Shown one piece after another: positions 59,431 to 64,000 of a stretch of 64,000 nt of DNA. The stretch lies in NCBI GenBank assembly GCA_035702665.1, contig DASSQD010000030.1:9804-73803 (forward strand), given 5' to 3'. Every line of letters begins with the position of its first letter. Position 1 is the stretch's first letter. The DNA is from VBDM01 sp035702665. Lineage in GTDB: Bacteria > Pseudomonadota > Gammaproteobacteria > Burkholderiales > SG8-39. The notes under the pieces were generated by a model that made no database searches, was not told where the DNA came from, and was given only the letters and a program-made list of their open reading frames with translations. The position numbers and the translations under genes are program-made.

Positions 59431-60603
59431 ATGAAAAAACCTTTGCTCGCCCTAGCGCTCGTCGTCATCTCCGCCGTCGCCATCCCCTCGCTCGCGGCCG
59501 ACAAGGTCAAGATCGGCTTCATCAGCACGCTCTCGGGGCCGAGCGCGGCGCTGGGCGTCGACATCCGCGACGCATTCATGCTCGCGGTGAAGCTGAACGG
59601 CGGCAAGCTGGGCGGCCTTCCCGCCGAGGTGCTGATCGGCGACGACCAGTTCAAGCCCGACGTCGGCCGCCAGCTCGCCGAAAAGGACGTGAAGCTCGAC
59701 AAGGTTAACTTCCTCACCGGCTTCGTGTTCTCGAACATCATGCTCGCGTCGGTGCCGGTCGCGTTCGAGAACAAGGTCATCTACGTGAGCCCGAACGCCG
59801 CGCCTTCGCCGCTCGCGGGCAAGCAGTGCAACCCGTATTTCTTCGTCGCGTCCTGGCCCAACGATGCCTACCACGAGGCCGCCGGCCAGCACGCGACCGA
59901 CAAGGGCTACAAGTCCGTCTATATGATCGCGCCGAACTACCAGGCGGGGAAGGACTCGCTCGAAGGCTTCAAGCGCTTCTACAAAGGGCGCGTGGTGGGC
60001 GAGGTGTATACCCAGCTCGGGCAGCTCGACTACTCGGCGGAGCTCGCGCAGGTGCGCGCGGCCGGGCCCGAGGCCATGTACATCTTCCTGCCCGGCGGGA
60101 TGGGGATCAATTTCATCAAGCAGTTCGTCGCCGCGGGCCTGTCGAAGGACATCCAGCTCATCACCCCCGGATTCTCCTCCGACCAGGACATCATCCGCGC
60201 GGTGGGCGATCCCATGCTCGGCACCTTCGACGCGGCGCACTGGGCGCTCGATCTCGACAACGCGGCGAACAGGAAATTCGTCGCGGCGTTCGAGCAGGAG
60301 TACAGGCGCCTTCCGACGGTCTACGCCTCGCAGGGCTACGACACCGCGCTGCTCATCGACTCGGCGGTGCGCGGGGTGAAAGGCAGGATCGAGGATACGG
60401 AAGGCGTGCGCAAGGCGCTCAAGGCGGCGAAATTCCAGTCGGTGCGCGGATCGTTCAAGTTCAACCGCAACCAGTATCCGATCCAGAACTACTACCTGCG
60501 GGTCGTGGGGAAGGACGCGCAAGGGCGCCTCGTCAACAAGACGATAGGCACGATCTTCAAGGATCGCGGCGACGCCTACGTGCAGGACTGCCCGATGCGG
60601 TAG
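59431..60603 (+). CDS. Branched-chain amino acid-type (LivJ) ABC substrate-binding protein
   Basis: This 390-residue protein has a signal peptide (KPLLALALVVISAVAIPSLA) and the mature start DKVKIGFISTLSGPSAALGVDIRDAFMLAV. The type I periplasmic fold is complete. Similar receptors beside aromatic CoA genes often bind benzoate-like acids rather than amino acids. It is divergent from the enoyl-CoA hydratase operon, sharing a 117-bp control region. Confidence 0.92.
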   Translation: MKKPLLALALVVISAVAIPSLAADKVKIGFISTLSGPSAALGVDIRDAFMLAVKLNGGKLGGLPAEVLIGDDQFKPDVGRQLAEKDVKLDKVNFLTGFVFSNIMLASVPVAFENKVIYVSPNAAPSPLAGKQCNPYFFVASWPNDAYHEAAGQHATDKGYKSVYMIAPNYQAGKDSLEGFKRFYKGRVVGEVYTQLGQLDYSAELAQVRAAGPEAMYIFLPGGMGINFIKQFVAAGLSKDIQLITPGFSSDQDIIRAVGDPMLGTFDAAHWALDLDNAANRKFVAAFEQEYRRLPTVYASQGYDTALLIDSAVRGVKGRIEDTEGVRKALKAAKFQSVRGSFKFNRNQYPIQNYYLRVVGKDAQGRLVNKTIGTIFKDRGDAYVQDCPMR

Positions 60604-60623
60604 GAGCGATTCCGCCACCGGCG

Positions 60624-60657
60624 AGGGGCGGGGCTCTGGCTTCGCCCCTTTTTGTTT
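60624..60657 (+). terminator. Intercistronic terminator/attenuator
   Basis: AGGGGCG (60624-60630) pairs with CGCCCCT (60643-60649) and is followed by TTTTTGTTT. It lies between the binding-protein and permease genes, where partial termination would keep receptor levels above membrane components. Confidence 0.75.
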
Positions 60658-60661
60658 GACC

Positions 60662-61579
60662 ATGTCCTGGGTTCTGATCCTCGAGCAGCTCCTGAACGGC
60701 CTCCAGTTCGGCCTGATGCTGTTCCTGCTCGCCGCGGGCCTCACGCTCGTGTTCGGCATCATGGACATGATCAACCTGGCGCACGGCTCGCTCTACATGC
60801 TGGGCGCGTTCCTCGCCGCGGCGCTGGTGCAGGCGACCGGCTCGTTCGCGCTCGGCGTGCTGCTCGCGGTCCCCGCCACCGCGCTCGCCGGGATGCTGAT
60901 CGAGGTCTCGGTGCTGCGCACGCTCTACGCCCGCGATCACCTGTCGCAGGTGCTCGCCACCTTCGCGCTGATCCTGATCCTGAACGAGGCGGTGCGCATC
61001 GTGTGGGGAACCGACCTGCCGCTGCCGATGCCGGCGGCGCTCTCGGGGCCGGTGCAGCTGCTTCCGGGAATGGTTTACCCGGCGTACCGGCTGCTCATCA
61101 TCGGAGTCGGCGCCGCCGTCGCCGGCCTGCTCTACCTGCTCGTCGCGCGCACGCGCATCGGCATGCTGGTGCGCGCGGGCGCGTCCAACCGCGAGATGGC
61201 GCTCGCGATGGGCGTGGACATCCGGCTGCTGTTCACCCTGCTCTTCGGCGTCGGCGCGGGGCTGTGCGCCGTGGCGGGCGCGTTGCTCGGGCCGCTGCTC
61301 GCGGTGCAGGTCGGCATGGGCGAGAACATCCTCATCCTCGCCTTCGTCGTCGTCGTCATCGGCGGAATCGGGTCGATCCGCGGCGCGCTGGCGGGCGCGG
61401 TGCTGGTCGGGCTGGTGGACACGATCGGCCGTGCGTTCCTGCCGCTGCTCTTCGGCCTGTTCTTCCAGCCGCGGGTCGCGAGCGCCGCCGGTCCGGCGAT
61501 CGCCTCGGTGCTCGCCTACCTGCTGATGGTCGCGGTGCTCTATTTCAGGCCGCGGGGCCTGTTTCCCGCGAGGGGATGA
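60662..61579 (+). CDS. livH: LivH-type ABC permease
   Basis: This 305-residue permease has about eight helices, starts MSWVLILEQLLNGLQFGLML and contains GLTLVFGIMDMINLAHGSLYMLG, the LivH hallmark. The ATG at 60662 has no ribosome site because the terminator hairpin and its T tract precede it directly. It overlaps livM by 4 bp. Confidence 0.92.
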   Translation: MSWVLILEQLLNGLQFGLMLFLLAAGLTLVFGIMDMINLAHGSLYMLGAFLAAALVQATGSFALGVLLAVPATALAGMLIEVSVLRTLYARDHLSQVLATFALILILNEAVRIVWGTDLPLPMPAALSGPVQLLPGMVYPAYRLLIIGVGAAVAGLLYLLVARTRIGMLVRAGASNREMALAMGVDIRLLFTLLFGVGAGLCAVAGALLGPLLAVQVGMGENILILAFVVVVIGGIGSIRGALAGAVLVGLVDTIGRAFLPLLFGLFFQPRVASAAGPAIASVLAYLLMVAVLYFRPRGLFPARG

Positions 61580-62535
61580 TGCAGCGCTACGCGCCGCTCG
61601 CGGTCCTCGTCCTCGCGCTCGCCTTTCCGCTCGCGGTGCAGGAGCCTTACTACCTCTCGTTCGCCAGCCGCATCTTCGTCTACGCGCTCGCCGCGACCAG
61701 CCTCAACCTCGTCCTCGGCTACGGCGGCATGATCTCCTTCGGCCACGCCGCCTTCGTCGGCACGGGCGCCTACGTCTCCAGTATTTTCCTCGCCGAAGGC
61801 GTGGCGAGCGCCTGGATTGGCTGGCCCGCCGCCGTCGCCGCCTCCGCGCTCGCCGCGCTCGTCATCGGCGCGGTGTCGCTGCGCACGCGCGGGGTGTACT
61901 TCATCATGATCACGCTCGCCTTCGCGCAGATCGTGTTCTTCCTCGTCAACTCGATGAAGGCCTACGGCGGCGACGAAGGCCTGAGCCTGCCTGCGCGCGC
62001 GTCGACGGGCCTTCCCGTCGATCTCGGCAGCGACGTCGTGTTCTACTACGTCGCGCTCGCCGCGCTCGCGGGCGCGGTCTACGGCCTGCATCGGCTCGCG
62101 GACTCGCGCTTCGGGCGCGTGATCGAGGCGATCCGCGAGAACGAGGCGCGCGCCGAGGCCATCGGCTTTCCCGTGTACCGCTACAAGCTCGCCTGCTTCG
62201 TCGTCGCGGGCGCCGTGGGGGGCCTCGCGGGCGTGCTGCTCGCGAGCCACGGCAAGTACGTCAACCCGAACGTGCTGCACTGGACGCAGTCGGGCACGCT
62301 GATGGTGATGGTGATCCTCGGCGGCGTCGGCCGGCTCTGGGGCGGGACGGTCGGCGCCGCGGCCTTCCTCGGGCTCGAGGATCTGATCGCGAACCACCGC
62401 ATCGACTGGCTCGCGGCCTGGCTGCCGGACTATCAGCAGCACGCGAGCCTGGGCGTGGGCGCCGTGCTGCTCGCGATCGTGCTGTTCGCGCCCCAGGGGA
62501 TCGCCGGCGCTTTTGCGCGGAGGCCGCGTGCTTGA
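61576..62535 (+). CDS. livM: LivM-type ABC permease
   Basis: This 319-residue permease has about ten helices and the LivM motifs SLNLVLGYGGMISFGHAAFVGTGAY and IGFPVYRYKLACFVVAGAVGGLAGVLLA. Two consecutive ATGs (61576, 61579) are possible starts; the first overlaps the livH stop. Confidence 0.92.
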   Translation: MMQRYAPLAVLVLALAFPLAVQEPYYLSFASRIFVYALAATSLNLVLGYGGMISFGHAAFVGTGAYVSSIFLAEGVASAWIGWPAAVAASALAALVIGAVSLRTRGVYFIMITLAFAQIVFFLVNSMKAYGGDEGLSLPARASTGLPVDLGSDVVFYYVALAALAGAVYGLHRLADSRFGRVIEAIRENEARAEAIGFPVYRYKLACFVVAGAVGGLAGVLLASHGKYVNPNVLHWTQSGTLMVMVILGGVGRLWGGTVGAAAFLGLEDLIANHRIDWLAAWLPDYQQHASLGVGAVLLAIVLFAPQGIAGAFARRPRA

Positions 62536-63271
62536 GCTGCGGAGCGTGTCCAAGCATTTCGGCGGCATCGTTGCGACCGACGGAGTCACCCTGGACGTGA
62601 GGCCGGGCGAGGTGCACGCGCTCATCGGTCCGAACGGGGCCGGCAAGACCACGCTCATCGCGCAGATCGCCGGCGACCTGAGCTGCGACAGCGGAGCCGT
62701 CGTGTTCGAGGGCGCCGACGTCACGCGCGCAGCCCAGCACGAGCGGGTGCGCGCGGGGCTGGCGCGCAGCTACCAGATCACGAGCATCTTCGGGCGGCTG
62801 CCCGTGCTCGACAACCTCGCGCTCGCGGTGCAGGCGCGGAGCGGGTCGAGCTTCTCCTTCTGGCGTCCGGTCGCGTCCGAATCGGCGCTCGCCGACGAGG
62901 CGCGCGCGATCGCCGCGGAGGTCGGCCTCGCCGGGCGCGAAGACGCGGTCGCCGCGACCCTGGCCCACGGCGAGCAGCGCGCGCTCGAGGTCGGTCTGGC
63001 GCTCGCCACGCGGCCGCGGCTGCTGCTCCTCGACGAGCCGACGGCCGGAATGGGGCCGGAGGAATCGCAGGCCATGGTCGCGCTCATCGAGCGCATCCGC
63101 GCGCAGGTCGCCGTGCTCCTGGTCGAGCACGACATGGACGCGGTGTTCCGGCTGGCCGACCGCATCTCGGTGCTCGTCTCCGGCCGCGTGATCGCGACCG
63201 GCGTTCCCGAGGCGATCCGCAGCCACGCCGAGGTCAGGCGAGCCTACCTCGGGGAAGGCGCCGGGGCATGA
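62528..63271 (+). CDS. livG: LivG-type ABC ATPase
   Basis: This 247-residue subunit starts at GTG 62528, overlapping livM by 8 bp, with GGAGG just upstream. Walker A is GPNGAGKTT, Walker B LLLLDEPTAGMG, and the signature is the degenerate TLAHGEQRALEVGLALA seen in LivG proteins. Confidence 0.92.
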   Translation: MLELRSVSKHFGGIVATDGVTLDVRPGEVHALIGPNGAGKTTLIAQIAGDLSCDSGAVVFEGADVTRAAQHERVRAGLARSYQITSIFGRLPVLDNLALAVQARSGSSFSFWRPVASESALADEARAIAAEVGLAGREDAVAATLAHGEQRALEVGLALATRPRLLLLDEPTAGMGPEESQAMVALIERIRAQVAVLLVEHDMDAVFRLADRISVLVSGRVIATGVPEAIRSHAEVRRAYLGEGAGA

Positions 63272-63978
63272 GCGGGCTGCTGGAAATCGAGAACCTCGAC
63301 ACCGCCTACGGCGCGAGCCAGGTGTTGTTCGGCGTGGGACTCGAGATCCGCGCCGGCGAGGTGGCGACGCTCCTCGGCCGCAACGGCATGGGCAAGACGA
63401 CGACCGTGCGCTCGATCCTGGGACTCACTCCCGCCCGCGCCGGGGCGATCCGCTTCCTCGGGCGACGCATCGAGCGGCTGCGCCCCGACCGCGTCGCGCG
63501 CCTGGGGCTCGCGCTCGTTCCCGAAGGCCGGCAGATCTTCCCCAACCTCACGGTGCGCGAGAATCTCGTCGCCTTCGCCGCGAACCGCAGCGGAGCGGCC
63601 GATCCGTGGACGCTCGACAAGGTGTTTGCGTTCTTCCCGGGCCTGCGCGAGCGCGTGGACAACCTCGGCAACCAGCTCTCGGGCGGCGAGCAGCAGATGC
63701 TCGCGATCGGGCGCGCCCTCATGACCAACCCGCACCTGCTGATCCTCGACGAGGCCACCGAAGGCCTCGCGCCTCTCATCCGCGAGGAGATCTGGAAGTG
63801 CCTGGCGGCGCTGAAAGGTGCGGGACAGACGATTCTCGTGATCGACAAGTACGTCGAGCGCCTGGTCGAGGTCGCCGACCGGCACACCATCCTGTCGCGC
63901 GGGCGCGTCGCCTGGCGGGGCTCCTCGCGCGAGCTCGCCGCCGACCGCGAGCTGTGGCACCGGCATCTCGGCGTGTGA
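63268..63978 (+). CDS. livF: LivF-type ABC ATPase
   Basis: This 236-residue subunit has Walker A GRNGMGKTT, signature QLSGGEQQMLAIGRALM and Walker B LLILDEATEGLAP. It overlaps livG by 4 bp and completes the five-gene importer. Confidence 0.93.
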   Translation: MSGLLEIENLDTAYGASQVLFGVGLEIRAGEVATLLGRNGMGKTTTVRSILGLTPARAGAIRFLGRRIERLRPDRVARLGLALVPEGRQIFPNLTVRENLVAFAANRSGAADPWTLDKVFAFFPGLRERVDNLGNQLSGGEQQMLAIGRALMTNPHLLILDEATEGLAPLIREEIWKCLAALKGAGQTILVIDKYVERLVEVADRHTILSRGRVAWRGSSRELAADRELWHRHLGV

Positions 63979-64000
63979 TAGAGAAACTGATCACGGCGGC
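63975..64000 (+). CDS. Possible start of the next gene (truncated by window)
   Basis: A GTG overlapping the livF stop (GTGA) opens a frame reading MIEKLITA to the window edge. Coupled starts are the rule here, so this is probably the next operon gene; an aromatic acyl-CoA ligase would complete the pathway, but eight residues cannot show that. Confidence 0.35.

Overview
The window is high-GC (roughly two thirds G+C) chromosomal DNA from a betaproteobacterium, probably Burkholderiales or a relative. Signs are Bug-type tripartite tricarboxylate transporter (TTT) binding proteins, a class I PHA synthase with phasin, an FNR/HemN/SafE-like neighbourhood, and many CoA-thioester and ring-hydroxylating aromatic catabolic genes. 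No rRNA, tRNA, CRISPR array, phage or complete insertion sequence was seen.

Region 1 (about 1-27.5 kb) is a low-oxygen survival island. It holds an ArsA-like ATPase, Hsp20, a CBS protein, an orphan GroEL, PHA synthase and phasin, a mono-haem lipoprotein cytochrome, SirB2/NnrS proteins, an MgtA-type ATPase, an NMD3-like zinc-ribbon protein, a ribosome hibernation factor, UspA, an ADP-forming acyl-CoA synthetase/GNAT fusion, a tripartite exporter, an FNR regulator, a CheY-like protein, a NarL/PAS two-component pair, HemN, a SafE-like membrane protein and hemerythrin. Nine 14-bp FNR-type boxes (TTGAY-N4-RTCAA and close variants) lie in its promoter regions, and none was found in the other 36 kb. 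The gene set recalls the low-oxygen-activated (lxa) locus of Burkholderia cenocepacia. In five promoters the box centre is 39.5-41.5 bp from the start codon, so a class II FNR promoter would make a leaderless mRNA. One box faces both hsp20 and a structured, terminator-ended intergenic segment that may be an FNR-activated small RNA.

Region 2 (27.5-37 kb) is a minus-strand catabolic operon: three-subunit molybdenum hydroxylase, ACMSD-like amidohydrolase, TTT binding protein, UbiD-type decarboxylase and NAD-dependent epimerase, with a divergent second TTT binding protein. Two copies of a palindromic repeat bracket the large hydroxylase subunit; one supplies its C-terminal tail.

Region 3 (37-46.8 kb) is mixed: a Ser/Thr kinase with a degenerate cyclase-like partner, 3-hydroxyanthranilate dioxygenase, a GroEL remnant, a TetR regulator, a resorcylate-decarboxylase-like amidohydrolase with an MFS transporter, a secreted hydrolase, a small membrane protein and an LtaS/MdoB-type membrane sulfatase.

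Region 4 (46.8-54.6 kb) combines a NitT/TauT-type ABC importer, flavin monooxygenase, VOC protein, Rieske dioxygenase alpha/beta pair and an alpha/beta hydrolase: probably uptake and oxidation of an aromatic acid. A lower-GC patch with repeat debris sits at 49.3-49.7 kb.

Region 5 (54.6-64 kb) has a fused flavin monooxygenase/old-yellow-enzyme of the salicylyl-CoA 5-hydroxylase / 2-aminobenzoyl-CoA monooxygenase-reductase type, RidA, acyl-CoA dehydrogenase, enoyl-CoA hydratase and a divergent Liv-type ABC importer. This fits a hybrid aerobic CoA pathway for an aromatic acid. The CoA ligase may start at the right edge.
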